Origin: an uncultured Clostridium sp.
GTDB taxonomy: Bacteria; Bacillota; Clostridia; TANB77; CAG-508
Direction of reading: 5' to 3'
Assembly (NCBI GenBank): GCA_946578345.1
Contig: CAMOBD010000005.1
Span: 1-45,748, forward strand
DNA length: 45,748 nucleotides
A program made the position numbers and the translations under genes. Below the pieces are notes generated by a model that had not been told where the DNA came from, made no database searches, and saw only the letters and a list, made by a program, of their open reading frames with translations. Shown here piece after piece: positions 15,032 through 23,017 of the stretch (position 1 is the stretch's first letter; the number at the start of each line of letters is the position of its first letter).

Positions 15032-16366
15032 ATGAAAAATAAATTACTTGAGCATTCTAACTTAAAAATTAGAATAATAATTATAATAACAAACATAATA
15101 GCAATAACATTTTTCTTACTGTTCTCATTTTTGAGTATTAAAAGTGATGCTAAATCAACAGTTACTCTTAATGTAAATGAAGATATTCTTGAAAATGGTG
15201 AAGATTTTTCTCTATCAGTAAATGCAAATAATGTTGATATGGCAGCATGCACAATTTGGCTGTATTTTGACAGTGAAAAGCTAGAGTGTATTTCTGACAT
15301 GGATAATATTAATGTTATTGATAATAGAGTTGTATATACTTGGGTGTCAGATACAGGAACTGATAAGAATGTGGAAGAGTTACTTAAAATTAATTTTGAA
15401 GCAAAACAGGATGGTGTTGCATCTTTTGCAATAGTTGGTGAATTCTACAATGAAAAGGGAGAAGAAATAGATGTGTTATATAATCAAAAAGATATACAAA
15501 TAGGTGGAGAAAATTTGGAAGAACAAAGTAATGATGGAGAGGAGCAAACAAGTGAGAATGTAGCAGATAATAATGCAAATTTAAAAGTTATGAGACTAAA
15601 TATGGAAGGTGTTAACCCAGACTTTGACAAAGATATTACAGAATATTACTTAATAGTAGATGAAAGTGTAAATAATATAGATGTAACTGCGATTGCAGAA
15701 AATAAAGATGCAAATGTTGAAATTTCAGAAAATAAAGGGTTAAAAAATGGTGTTAATAAAATAAAAATATTAGTAACTTCAAAGGATAAAACAACAAAGA
15801 AGGAGTATATAATAAATGTTACAAAAACAGATAATGTAGAAGCGGCAAATACAAATTTAGAAACTTTAGCTGTAGAATATTATACTTTATCTCCTGAATA
15901 TAATGCTAATGTAACTAATTACAATGTAGAGGTTTCAAATTTAACAAATGATTTAAATATATTAGCAATTCCTGAAGATGAAGATGCAAAGGTTGATATA
16001 AACGGTAATAAAAATTTAAAAAACGAAAATAATAAAGTTATAATATCAGTAACAGCAGAAAATGGAATAACCAAAAAAGATTATTTGATTAATGTGTATA
16101 AAAGAAATGAAGATGAAGAAAAAGAAAATGAGCAAAAACAGCAAAATATAATACAAGAGGCAAATACAGTTATGGAGAGAATTGCGACTGAATCGGAAGA
16201 AGAGACAGCAGGAGATACAGAAGACGAACAAGAAAATGAAAATCAAGAGCAAATAGTTAGCAATGAAACAACTGCAGGAAAAGCAATAATGATTATTGGA
16301 AGTATTGCATCAGTTGTGATTTTAGGATTAACTGTATATACAATAAAAAGAAAGAAAGGTGAATGA
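15032..16366 (+). CDS. Membrane-anchored cohesin protein with two cadherin-like beta-sandwich repeats
   Basis: Surface protein of 444 aa. An N-terminal signal (about 10-38, cleaved after SDA) leads to a cohesin-like domain (about 42-155: STVTLNVNEDILENGEDFSL, ACTIWLYFDSEKLECI). Two tandem repeats of the cadherin-like beta-sandwich type follow (about 180-265 and 275-355), both ending in an Y(I/L)INV strand. Then come a Glu/Gln-rich stretch and a C-terminal transmembrane helix (about 413-436) ending in KRKKGE. There is no LPxTG motif, so it is held by the helix rather than by sortase. The start ATG 15032 has AAAGGATG at usable distance; ATG 15020 is too close. It is the second candidate dockerin partner in this cluster and overlaps the next gene. 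Confidence 0.85.
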   Translation: MKNKLLEHSNLKIRIIIIITNIIAITFFLLFSFLSIKSDAKSTVTLNVNEDILENGEDFSLSVNANNVDMAACTIWLYFDSEKLECISDMDNINVIDNRVVYTWVSDTGTDKNVEELLKINFEAKQDGVASFAIVGEFYNEKGEEIDVLYNQKDIQIGGENLEEQSNDGEEQTSENVADNNANLKVMRLNMEGVNPDFDKDITEYYLIVDESVNNIDVTAIAENKDANVEISENKGLKNGVNKIKILVTSKDKTTKKEYIINVTKTDNVEAANTNLETLAVEYYTLSPEYNANVTNYNVEVSNLTNDLNILAIPEDEDAKVDINGNKNLKNENNKVIISVTAENGITKKDYLINVYKRNEDEEKENEQKQQNIIQEANTVMERIATESEEETAGDTEDEQENENQEQIVSNETTAGKAIMIIGSIASVVILGLTVYTIKRKKGE

Positions 16367-16368
16367 TT

Positions 16369-16635
16369 ATGAAGAGTGATGAAATTATAAATGCAATTCA
16401 GAAATTGAAAGGCAAGACAATTAATATAAGGCAAGAAGGATTTTTAGAGACACAATTTAGTATAAAAGATGTCATATATGATGTTATAGATGATATTTTA
16501 AAAATAGACGGAAATAACGAGGATAATTTTATAGCAATGAACCTAAATCAAATATATAAAATGGAGCAAACAAAAGATGAAATTGTTCTATTTATAGATA
16601 ATGATACTGTTATAAAAATAAGAGAGAAAAGCTGA
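16369..16635 (+). CDS. Small conserved-looking protein, function unknown (89 aa)
   Basis: No family recognised. It is translationally coupled to the preceding cohesin gene (the upstream stop at 16364-16366 is next to the start, and AAAGGTG lies before ATG 16369; ATG 16363 is an alternative). The sequence alternates short beta stretches (KTINIRQ, DDILKIDG, DEIVLFIDNDTVIKI) with a FIAMNLNQIYKME segment. This pattern suggests a small Sm-like or SH3-like barrel, but I cannot assign it. It is acidic, with no membrane segment or Cys. It may be a cytosolic accessory to the surface cluster. Confidence 0.7.
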   Translation: MKSDEIINAIQKLKGKTINIRQEGFLETQFSIKDVIYDVIDDILKIDGNNEDNFIAMNLNQIYKMEQTKDEIVLFIDNDTVIKIREKS

Positions 16636-16725
16636 AATTTAAAATAACATTTTTAGCAATAAATATTTAGAGACTTAATCTTTTGCCTGAACAATGTATG
16701 TTTAGAAATTTTATCATAATTCAAA

Positions 16726-16777
16726 AAAACAAGACTTTTGCAATTTTAAAATTAAAAAAACTCAAAAGTCTTGTTTT
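16726..16777. terminator. Bidirectional intrinsic terminator
   Basis: AAAACAAGACTTTTG (16726-16740) and CAAAAGTCTTGTTTT (16763-16777) form a perfect 15-bp stem with A and T runs on both sides. It separates the rightward small gene from the convergent leftward one. Confidence 0.88.
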
Positions 16778-16789
16778 AAACTATTTATT

Positions 16790-16987
16790 TTAAGCGTTTT
16801 TTTCTAATTTTTGCTTATCCTCATCGTCTAGATTTTCTAAAGCAAACTTAATTAGAGAAATTACAGTTTTGTTAAAAGATAAATTTTTTAAATCAGCTAA
16901 GTCTTGAACTTTGTCTACAACATTATCTGGTAAACGTAGAGTTTTACTTATACCGCTATGATTTTGTGGGATTTTTAATTTGTTCAT
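16790..16987 (-). CDS. Ribbon-helix-helix (Arc/MetJ-type) DNA-binding protein
   Basis: 65 aa. The basic start MNKLKIPQNHSGISKTLRLP supplies the ribbon (SKTLRLPDNVV), followed by two helices (VDKVQDLADLK and SFNKTVISLIKFALEN). This is the CopG/Arc layout, in which dimers insert a beta ribbon into the DNA major groove. GGAGGAAATTGT precedes the ATG. It is too short for an added effector domain. No toxin gene adjoins it, so an antitoxin role is not supported; it could be a small autonomous repressor. Confidence 0.75.
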   Translation of the reverse strand: MNKLKIPQNHSGISKTLRLPDNVVDKVQDLADLKNLSFNKTVISLIKFALENLDDEDKQKLEKNA

Positions 16988-17071
16988 ACAATTTCCTCCA
17001 TTCTTTTACATGTTTAAAAATATACTTGTAATCTATAATTAATGTAGACTACTTAATTAGATACCATTATT

Positions 17072-17278
17072 TTATAATGAAACGAGAAATAAATATGCAC
17101 CTAAAAGTGCACAAAAAATAACTGCTAGAGAATAAATATCATAAAATTTTCCAGAGGAACATACGCTGAACTGGTAAAAATAAAACACACAAAGAGCGTA
17201 CAATAAGGTAGGAGCTATGTTAAATAAAAAGTTAAATATATAATTAACATAAGAATAGTGCAATTGGCGGAAGCCCAT
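17072..17278 (-). CDS. Possible small two-helix membrane protein
   Basis: 68 codons with two long hydrophobic stretches (about 12-38 and 46-67) and few charges. TTGGAGC lies 10 nt before the ATG, so translation is possible. Its 5' end abuts the ppaC promoter on the opposite strand, so the two would be divergently transcribed. I recognise no family, and an AT-rich intergenic region can produce such an ORF by chance. Confidence 0.35.
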   Translation of the reverse strand: MGFRQLHYSYVNYIFNFLFNIAPTLLYALCVFYFYQFSVCSSGKFYDIYSLAVIFCALLGAYLFLVSL

Positions 17279-17297
17279 GAAATATCTGCTCCAATTA

Positions 17298-17326
17298 TTG
17301 ACTATTTATACAAAATGTGGTATAAT
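17298..17326 (+). promoter_or_regulatory. SigA promoter of ppaC
   Basis: TTGACT, 17-bp spacer, TATAAT. The leader is about 40 nt and ends in GGGGGTAATAAT before the start codon. Confidence 0.7.
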
Positions 17327-17372
17327 ATATAAGTCAGTGAAAGAGAAAAGAACTAAAAATGGGGGTAATAAT

Positions 17373-18314
17373 ATGGATAAGGAAGTTTTAATTTTTGGAC
17401 ATAAAAGTCCAGACACAGATTCTATTACATCATCTATAGTAATGGAGAATTTAGAGAAACAATTAGGAAATAAAAATGCTAAGGCAGTTAGATTAGGAAA
17501 TGTTAATAAAGAAACTAGATTCGTATTAGATTATCTTGGTATGAAAGAACCAGAATATATAAGTGATATTGAAAATGGTCAAAATGTTATACTTGTTGAC
17601 CACAATGAAACTACACAAACAGTAGAGAATATAGCAAATGCAAAAATACTAAAAGTTATAGACCACCATACAATGAATTTTATAGCACCATACCAATTAT
17701 ATTATAGAGCTGAACCTGTAGGATGTACACAAACTGTACTATACAAAATGTACAAAGAAAATGATGTACAAATAGACAAAAATATTGCAACATTAATGCT
17801 TAGTGCTATAGCTTCTGATACTTTAGTACTAAAATCACCTACAACAACAGCAGAAGATGTAAAGGTAGTTAGAGAGCTAGAAAAGAGATTTGGACTTGAC
17901 ATAGACTCTTATGGTGTAGATATGCTAAAAGCAGGAACTGATATTAGTGATTATACACCAGAACAAGTAATAAATATTGACTCAAAATTATTTGAACAAG
18001 GAAACAAAAAATTCAGAATAGCTCAAGTAAATACAGCAGATTTAGACTCTATATTTAAAAATCAAGTTTATTTCGAAGAAGCTATAAATGAAGATATCAA
18101 AAAAGAGAACTTGGATTTTTATGTTTTTGCTGCAACTGATATAATTAATTCAAATTCAAAGATTATATCATTAGGAAATGATGTACCAGTAGTAGAAAAA
18201 GCATATGGAGTTTCAATAGATAATCATACTGCAATGCTAGAAAATGTAGTATCTAGAAAGAAACAAATGCTACCTCCAATTTTGGATGCGTTAAATGGAA
18301 ATATGAATGTGTAA
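17373..18314 (+). CDS. ppaC: Manganese-dependent inorganic pyrophosphatase (family II, DHH)
   Basis: Hydrolyses pyrophosphate to phosphate, pulling biosynthetic reactions forward in the cytosol. The 313 aa match family II length without CBS domains. Metal-binding motifs: FGHKSPDTDSI (about 6-16), VDHNE, VIDHH (DHH motif), then a C-terminal DHHA2 domain with the RKKQ signature (SRKKQMLPP). The start at ATG 17373 is set by GGGGG; the upstream in-frame ATG at 17277 lies before the promoter. The terminator follows directly. Identification is firm. Confidence 0.96.
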   Translation: MDKEVLIFGHKSPDTDSITSSIVMENLEKQLGNKNAKAVRLGNVNKETRFVLDYLGMKEPEYISDIENGQNVILVDHNETTQTVENIANAKILKVIDHHTMNFIAPYQLYYRAEPVGCTQTVLYKMYKENDVQIDKNIATLMLSAIASDTLVLKSPTTTAEDVKVVRELEKRFGLDIDSYGVDMLKAGTDISDYTPEQVINIDSKLFEQGNKKFRIAQVNTADLDSIFKNQVYFEEAINEDIKKENLDFYVFAATDIINSNSKIISLGNDVPVVEKAYGVSIDNHTAMLENVVSRKKQMLPPILDALNGNMNV

Positions 18315-18323
18315 AATAATTAA

Positions 18324-18364
18324 AAAAATGGACTAAAAGACTTGAATTTTAGTTCATTTTTTGT
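18324..18364 (+). terminator. Intrinsic terminator of ppaC
   Basis: AAAAAATGGACTAAAA and TTTTAGTTCATTTTTT pair (one G-T) around a 7-9-nt loop, ending in a T-run. Confidence 0.85.
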
Positions 18365-18462
18365 TATTATAAATAAATCAGTAGTAAGTAAGCAATTTGG
18401 AGCATCTAACAAAAATATTTATATGTACAGCATGATTTTAAAACTTACTAATAATATAAAAT

Positions 18463-18504
18463 GCCGATGTGGCGGAACTGGCAGACGCACCAGACTCAAA
18501 ATCT
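18463..18504 (+). pseudogene. 5' half of a split tRNA-Leu(CAA): left junction of the mobile element
   Basis: GCCGATG (acceptor 5' strand), a D-arm, and the anticodon arm CCAGA-CTCAAAA-TCT, then the sequence departs into AT-rich DNA. The 3' half with the same 13-nt AGACTCAAAATCT lies at 29713-29766. Joining the halves gives a full tRNA-Leu(CAA) with matching acceptor, anticodon and T stems and an encoded CCA end. Confidence 0.88.
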
Positions 18505-18588
18505 AAATGGATTTTTTAATATACAAATCCTAAATATATTGAAAATACTAATGTTTAGATATTTGCTAGAGTAAAAAAGTATTTAAAA

Positions 18589-18608
18589 ATCTAACAAATA
18601 TCTAACAT
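18589..18608 (+). repeat. Integrase arm-type repeat, left
   Basis: ATCTAACAAATATCTAACAT, identical to 29544-29563. Two TCTAACA units are spaced 11 bp apart, and an inverted relative (TTTAGATATTTGCTAGA) lies at about 18554-18570. Position and pairing with the other end fit arm-binding sites of the element integrase. Confidence 0.65.
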
Positions 18609-18638
18609 AATTGTAAAACCGCCAATTTTATAAAACAT

Positions 18639-18724
18639 GTCGATGTGGCGGAATAGGCAGACGCACAGGTCTCAAAAACCTGCGGATAACATCCATGTGG
18701 GTTCGATTCCCACCATCGACACCA
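18639..18724 (+). tRNA. tRNA-Leu(CAA), intact, carried inside the element
   Basis: Acceptor GTCGATG/CATCGAC, D-arm with GGCAGACGC, anticodon arm CAGGT-CTCAAAA-ACCTG (anticodon CAA), long class-II variable arm, T-arm GTGGG-TTCGATT-CCCAC, discriminator A and encoded CCA. It decodes UUG. It lies between the two att cores, so it travels with the element. Its anticodon stem differs from the host gene (AGGT versus AGA), so the 13-bp att core is absent. The integrase stop codon lies 5 nt downstream, convergent. Confidence 0.93.
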
Positions 18725-18728
18725 TAAT

Positions 18729-20006
18729 TTAATTATTTTTAAAAGTTGAGGCATTACTTTCCTCAATTTTTTTCGTATCAGTAAGTTTAAAAGTGTTTTC
18801 CAAAACACTTGCAGAAAGTTTTTTAGAATTAGTATCTAAATGAGCATATAAATTTGCAGTGGTAGAAAAGTTAGAATGACCTAGCCATTCTTGAATAGCT
18901 TTCATAGGAATACCTTTTGCAAGTAGTAAACTAGCACAAGAATGTCTCAAATCATGAAAACGAATATGCCTCATATTGTTTTTCTTTAATAATAGACTGA
19001 AATGTTGAGTAACATAGTCAGGTCTTATTATATTTCCATCAGGTTTTACAAAAACATAATTCAAATATTTTTTATTATAGCTATTTCCAAAAGCTTTTTT
19101 GAAGGATTCTTGTTTTTCTTTAACATCTAAAAGCATATTGGCAATATCAGCAAATAAAGGCAATGTTCTATAACTAGACTTATTCTTTGTTCTGTCTTTA
19201 CCCTCAATTTGTCTGTTATTTCCTTTGGTATTTGTTATAGTAATTGTATGTTTAACTGTTATAGTTTTATTTTCAAAATCAAAAGAATCCCATTGTAAAC
19301 CTAAAACTTCACTTCTCCTTAAACCATAAAAAGCAGTAATTAAAATAATGAGTTCTAAAGAATCTCCTTTAGAGATTTCAAACAGTCTGTTTAATTCACT
19401 TTCATTATAAAAACTACTAATAAATTGACCTTTTTTAGGTCTTTGGATTTTATCTGCTGGATTACTTACAATAACATTCATTTTAAAAGCATGTTCCAAA
19501 CATTTTCTTATAACAGCATGATGGTGTATTATGGTATTAGCACTAAGATTATATTTCTCCATCAATTTATTATAGAAGTTTTGAATATGAATAGGCTCTA
19601 AATCTTTTAGTTTTATAGGATTTTCTGTAAAATATTTTTTTATATGATTATTGCATATTTGTCTATAAGAAGTAAAAGTGGAATTTTCTACTGTATGCTG
19701 TATGGTTTCAAGCCAATAAAAAAGATACTCTATAAATAGAATATCAGTAGTATTACTAGTATTTGAAGTAGGTTTAGTATTAGCTAAATCTTTTAATTGT
19801 AGTTTTTTTTCAAATTCTGCTCTTATATTTTCTGCAACTATTAAGGCTTGTTTTTTGTTTCCTCGTTCTTTTAATCCAGTAGAGCGCCAAGGTTGATGTC
19901 TTTTTCCATCTTTATCATAGTATTCTAAAACAGCCTGATAAATACCATTTTTAATTTGTAAACAACTTACAGATACTTTGTTGACTTGTAAATTTTCTGT
20001 TACCAA
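18729..20006 (-). CDS. Tyrosine recombinase / integrase
   Basis: Site-specific recombinase of 425 aa that inserts and excises the element. The N-terminal arm-binding region (about 10-60: KNGIYQAVLEYYDKDGKRHQ) precedes a SAM-like core-binding domain (about 85-175). The catalytic domain (about 200-405) has Arg in LRRSEVLGLQWDSF, HDLRHSCASLLLAKG (His, Arg), LGHSNFSTTANLYAHLD (His and nucleophilic Tyr). The start is TTG at 20006, with AAAGGAG 7 nt upstream. The gene ends 5 nt from the element-borne tRNA-Leu. Split-tRNA evidence places its crossover in the anticodon loop rather than the more common tRNA 3' end. Confidence 0.95.
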   Translation of the reverse strand: MVTENLQVNKVSVSCLQIKNGIYQAVLEYYDKDGKRHQPWRSTGLKERGNKKQALIVAENIRAEFEKKLQLKDLANTKPTSNTSNTTDILFIEYLFYWLETIQHTVENSTFTSYRQICNNHIKKYFTENPIKLKDLEPIHIQNFYNKLMEKYNLSANTIIHHHAVIRKCLEHAFKMNVIVSNPADKIQRPKKGQFISSFYNESELNRLFEISKGDSLELIILITAFYGLRRSEVLGLQWDSFDFENKTITVKHTITITNTKGNNRQIEGKDRTKNKSSYRTLPLFADIANMLLDVKEKQESFKKAFGNSYNKKYLNYVFVKPDGNIIRPDYVTQHFSLLLKKNNMRHIRFHDLRHSCASLLLAKGIPMKAIQEWLGHSNFSTTANLYAHLDTNSKKLSASVLENTFKLTDTKKIEESNASTFKNN

Positions 20007-20078
20007 TTATAACTCCTTTCTGATGTAACAGACTATATTTAATTTACTATTGTTTTCTGTAGTAAATATAAAAATAGC

Positions 20079-20285
20079 CTAAACATTCTCTTTAACTAAA
20101 TAATTTATAACGAATTGTTTAGGAATTTTATATTCTCTACCAACTTTTATAGATTTTATAGTCTTTTGTCGTACTAACCTATAAGCAAGAGTGATTCCTA
20201 TGCCTAGCATTTCTGCTAATTGTGGTACTGTTACAATGTCTTTGTAATCAGTAAACATTACTTTGTTTAAATCAGTATTTTCCAT
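20079..20285 (-). CDS. Excisionase-like helix-turn-helix protein
   Basis: 68 aa with a MerR/excisionase-type winged HTH: VTVPQLAEMLGIGITLAYRLVRQ (recognition helix) and IKSIKVGREYKIPKQFVINYL (wing and dimer part). AAGGAGG precedes the ATG. It lies upstream of and co-directional with the integrase, the usual xis-int order, so it probably directs excision. Confidence 0.85.
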   Translation of the reverse strand: MENTDLNKVMFTDYKDIVTVPQLAEMLGIGITLAYRLVRQKTIKSIKVGREYKIPKQFVINYLVKENV

Positions 20286-20398
20286 ATAATATTTACCTCC
20301 TTAAAAAAATTCACAATAGCTAAAATAAAATTTTTTACTATATATGTACTGCTTATTGCGTTGTGAGAAGGTAAAAACTCTTTTACTTGTTTCTTTTT

Positions 20399-20827
20399 TT
20401 AGTAAGCGTTCATACTAATTCTTCTAGGTAAATCAATAGATGCTTTAATACCTTTTTGCATAACATATTGATTTTTATTACTATCATAGCGATAAATACT
20501 AGAATTAGCTTTTTTGCAGGCATAATCGGAAAGTGGGTGAGCATTATATGAAAGTTCTAGTGCATCTTGTGCTTGAATTGCTAATAATTGTTCATACAAA
20601 TTATCTTTTCTAGAACTTCTTATATAACTTTTTTGATATTCTGCTTGAAATATTTTTCGTTTTTCAGCATTAATAGATTTTCTAGAGTTTTTTTCTGTTT
20701 GATATCTTTCATCCTTCTTAATAATTTTAGAAACATATTGTTGGGTACAGTTTAATGTTTCAGCAATCTGTTTTTGTTTTAAATGCTTATTAAAATATAA
20801 ATCTAAAATTTGCTCTTTCTTGTCCAA
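20399..20827 (-). CDS. Helix-turn-helix regulator (sigma-70 region 4-like)
   Basis: 142 aa. Residues 1-45 hold a sigma region 4/terminase-like HTH: EQILDLYFNKHLKQKQIAETLNCTQQYVSKII. A basic linker and a C-terminal part with Tyr-rich SSIYRYDSNKNQYVM and RRISMNAY follow. The start is TTG 20827, with a strong AAAGGAGG 7 nt upstream; the longer frame to 20881 reads through that site. Position upstream of xis-int and divergent from the cargo promoter suggests control of either transcription unit. Such proteins occur often in clostridial mobile elements; the exact function is unknown. Confidence 0.75.
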   Translation of the reverse strand: MDKKEQILDLYFNKHLKQKQIAETLNCTQQYVSKIIKKDERYQTEKNSRKSINAEKRKIFQAEYQKSYIRSSRKDNLYEQLLAIQAQDALELSYNAHPLSDYACKKANSSIYRYDSNKNQYVMQKGIKASIDLPRRISMNAY

Positions 20828-20920
20828 AAGATTTCCTCCTTTCATTTGGTTGTATTTTTGTTTGTCAAATTTTGAATACAAAAATCCTATGGACTTTTAG
20901 GTAAAACTTCCAAACAAAAC

Positions 20921-20949
20921 TTGACTATAATCTATAAAAAAGATATAAT
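20921..20949 (+). promoter_or_regulatory. SigA promoter for the defence cargo
   Basis: TTGACT (20921-20926), 17-bp spacer, TATAAT (20944-20949), about 135 nt upstream of the first cargo gene. It is divergent from the regulator gene. Confidence 0.7.
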
Positions 20950-20981
20950 AGTAATATCTTAGTTAAATGTAACAATTATAA

Positions 20982-21015
20982 AATGTAATAATTACTATTA
21001 ATCAGTAATTACATT
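20982..21015. promoter_or_regulatory. Candidate operator: inverted repeat in the cargo leader
   Basis: AATGTAATAATTACT, 7-bp centre, AGTAATTACATT: a near-perfect palindrome downstream of the promoter. Position between promoter and first gene suits a repressor site or an RNA hairpin. Confidence 0.5.
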
Positions 21016-21085
21016 ATAAAGTAATAATTCATAAATGTCAAGTATTACATATAAAATTTTTTAAAAAAATTTTAGGAGAGTGAAA

Positions 21086-21991
21086 ATGAAGAAAAATAAT
21101 GAAGGAAAGTTTAAAACTTTTTGGTTTAGATATGATAGTTACGAAATGAAAGAAATAGAAGAAAAACATTATATTACACCAAAAGAAAATTCTAAAGTTG
21201 TAATGTATGATCCATTTGATTTTTCAGATGATATATTAGTTGATATTTTAAATGTAGGAAGATTTGTAGAAAAAAACGATATAGAAAATGCTATTAAAAA
21301 TATAATGGAATTTGTTGAAAAGTATGGATTACTAGGAGAATTAACATATTTACCATTAAATACTGATATTGTAAAGCAAAGTAAGGTTTATTTACCAGCT
21401 GGAAATTTAGTTAGTAATAGAGAAACATTACCCGCAGATGAATACATAGAGTTATTTTTAAAATGTAAAAAGAAACAAAAAGTCGTTATAAAGAAAAATG
21501 CAAAAGGAGAAATTTTAGAGTTATCAGTTGAAAATGAAATGAATCCACTTGCAATTATAGATAGACCTGCAGAATATGCGGTAGTTTTTTCAAGAGCATA
21601 CTCTGAATGCTTAGTTTGGATAATGCATTATGCAAGAACATTATATTTAATATTTGAGGCAATAGAAAATTATAGTAAAGCCCAAGATGCTTATACAAGA
21701 CAAAGATATGATACAAGAATAAAAGAATTTAATCCATCAAAGATAGCTTGTAAAATATTAATGGGGGAAAACAAAGAAGATAAACCTGTTATAGAGTGGA
21801 ATTTTAATTCTTTAAAACTTGCAATAGATACTATGTTTGCTTTAAATGAAACAAGTGAAAGAAAAACAGTAAAAATGTGTAAACATTGTGGCAAGCCGTT
21901 TTCTTCTGAAAACCTGAAAGCCGAATATTGTAGTCCACAATGTAGAAATCAGGCTAATGTTTATAAAAGTAGAGCAAAGAATAAGGAATAA
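21086..21991 (+). CDS. Zinc-ribbon protein of unknown function, first gene of the cargo
   Basis: 301 aa, not matched to a function. The bulk (1-255) is alpha/beta with no catalytic motif I can name; the central part includes ECLVWIMHYARTLYLIFEAI. The C-terminus is a zinc-binding module, CKHCGKPFSSENLKAEYCSPQCRNQ written in two parts: CKHCGKPF and then YCSPQC (CxxC...CxxxC), followed by a basic tail. That ending resembles CGNR-type zinc fingers, which bind nucleic acid. The start is ATG 21086 (GGAG 7 nt upstream); the GTG at 21080 is too close. It is immediately followed by the methyltransferase gene, so it may be a controller or accessory of the R-M/CBASS unit (inference). Confidence 0.7.
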   Translation: MKKNNEGKFKTFWFRYDSYEMKEIEEKHYITPKENSKVVMYDPFDFSDDILVDILNVGRFVEKNDIENAIKNIMEFVEKYGLLGELTYLPLNTDIVKQSKVYLPAGNLVSNRETLPADEYIELFLKCKKKQKVVIKKNAKGEILELSVENEMNPLAIIDRPAEYAVVFSRAYSECLVWIMHYARTLYLIFEAIENYSKAQDAYTRQRYDTRIKEFNPSKIACKILMGENKEDKPVIEWNFNSLKLAIDTMFALNETSERKTVKMCKHCGKPFSSENLKAEYCSPQCRNQANVYKSRAKNKE

Positions 21992-23017
21992 ATGATGGAG
22001 GCAGAAGAAAAAATGAATAATGAAATAGAAAATAATATGAGTTTATTCAATGTAGAAAATATACCAGATAATAGTCAATATAATTTTAAATATATAGATT
22101 TATTTGCAGGGATTGGAGGAATAAGAACTCCTTTTCAAAACCTAGGAGGAAAATGTGTTTTTTCATCAGAAATAGATAAATATGCATCTCAAACATATGA
22201 AGCAAATTATGGAGAAAAACCAAGTGGAGATATAACAAAAATACCAGCAAGCACAATTCCAAATTTTGATATTTTATTAGCTGGATTTCCTTGCCAAGCT
22301 TTTTCAATAGCTGGAAAAAGAGAGGGCTTTAATGATACAAGAGGAACAATGTTTTTTGAAGTTGAAAGAATATTAGAAGAAAAACAACCAAAATGTTTTC
22401 TACTAGAAAATGTAAAAGGATTAACTAATCACGATAAAGGTAAAACATTTAAAATAATGTTAGATATTCTTGAAAATAAATTAAATTATAAAGTATATCA
22501 TAAAGTACTAAATGCCAAAAACTTTGGACTACCTCAAAATAGAGAAAGAATAATGATTGTTGGATTTAAAAATCATAATATAGATTTTCATTTTCCAGAT
22601 GATACCAATATTCCAACTAAATTAGGCGATATTCTAGAAGATAACCCAGATGATAAATATACAATATCTGATAAAATTTGGGCGAGTCATCAAATGAGAA
22701 AAGAGAGAAACAGAAAAAAAGGAAATGGATTTGGATATTGCTTATTTAATGAAGATTCTGCTTACACAAGTACTATTTCTGCAAGATATTATAAAGATGG
22801 TTCAGAAATTTTAGTGGATCAATCAGCTAAAGGAAAAAATCCTAGAAAGTTAACACCTAGAGAAGCAGCAAGATTACAAGGGTATCCAGATAGCTTTAAA
22901 ATTGTTGTTAGTGATACACAAGCATATAAACAATTTGGAAATTCAGTTCCTGTAAATATGATTGATGCAGTTGCTAAAAAAATGTATGAAGCACTAAAAA
23001 AAGGAGGAGAACTATAA
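21992..23017 (+). CDS. DNA (cytosine-5) methyltransferase
   Basis: Type II modification enzyme of 341 aa that transfers methyl from SAM to C5 of cytosine. Ten-motif C5 order: motif I DLFAGIGGIRTPF (about 32-44), motif IV GFPCQAFSIAG with nucleophilic Cys (about 99), motif VI LLENVKGL (about 138-145), motif VIII QNRERIMIVG, then a short target-recognition region, and motifs IX-X (LTPREAARLQGYPD, YKQFGNSVPV) at the end. The ATG follows the previous stop directly, and TAATG couples it to the next gene. The recognition sequence cannot be read from the protein. The neighbouring PD-(D/E)xK-like gene is the likely cognate endonuclease. Confidence 0.95.
   Translation: MMEAEEKMNNEIENNMSLFNVENIPDNSQYNFKYIDLFAGIGGIRTPFQNLGGKCVFSSEIDKYASQTYEANYGEKPSGDITKIPASTIPNFDILLAGFPCQAFSIAGKREGFNDTRGTMFFEVERILEEKQPKCFLLENVKGLTNHDKGKTFKIMLDILENKLNYKVYHKVLNAKNFGLPQNRERIMIVGFKNHNIDFHFPDDTNIPTKLGDILEDNPDDKYTISDKIWASHQMRKERNRKKGNGFGYCLFNEDSAYTSTISARYYKDGSEILVDQSAKGKNPRKLTPREAARLQGYPDSFKIVVSDTQAYKQFGNSVPVNMIDAVAKKMYEALKKGGEL

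Noticed and set aside
18602..18808. ORF antisense across the tRNA-Leu, reading CRWWESNPHG
   Set aside because: This string is the usual translation of an antisense tRNA gene; it overlaps the tRNA and the integrase end and is not a protein.
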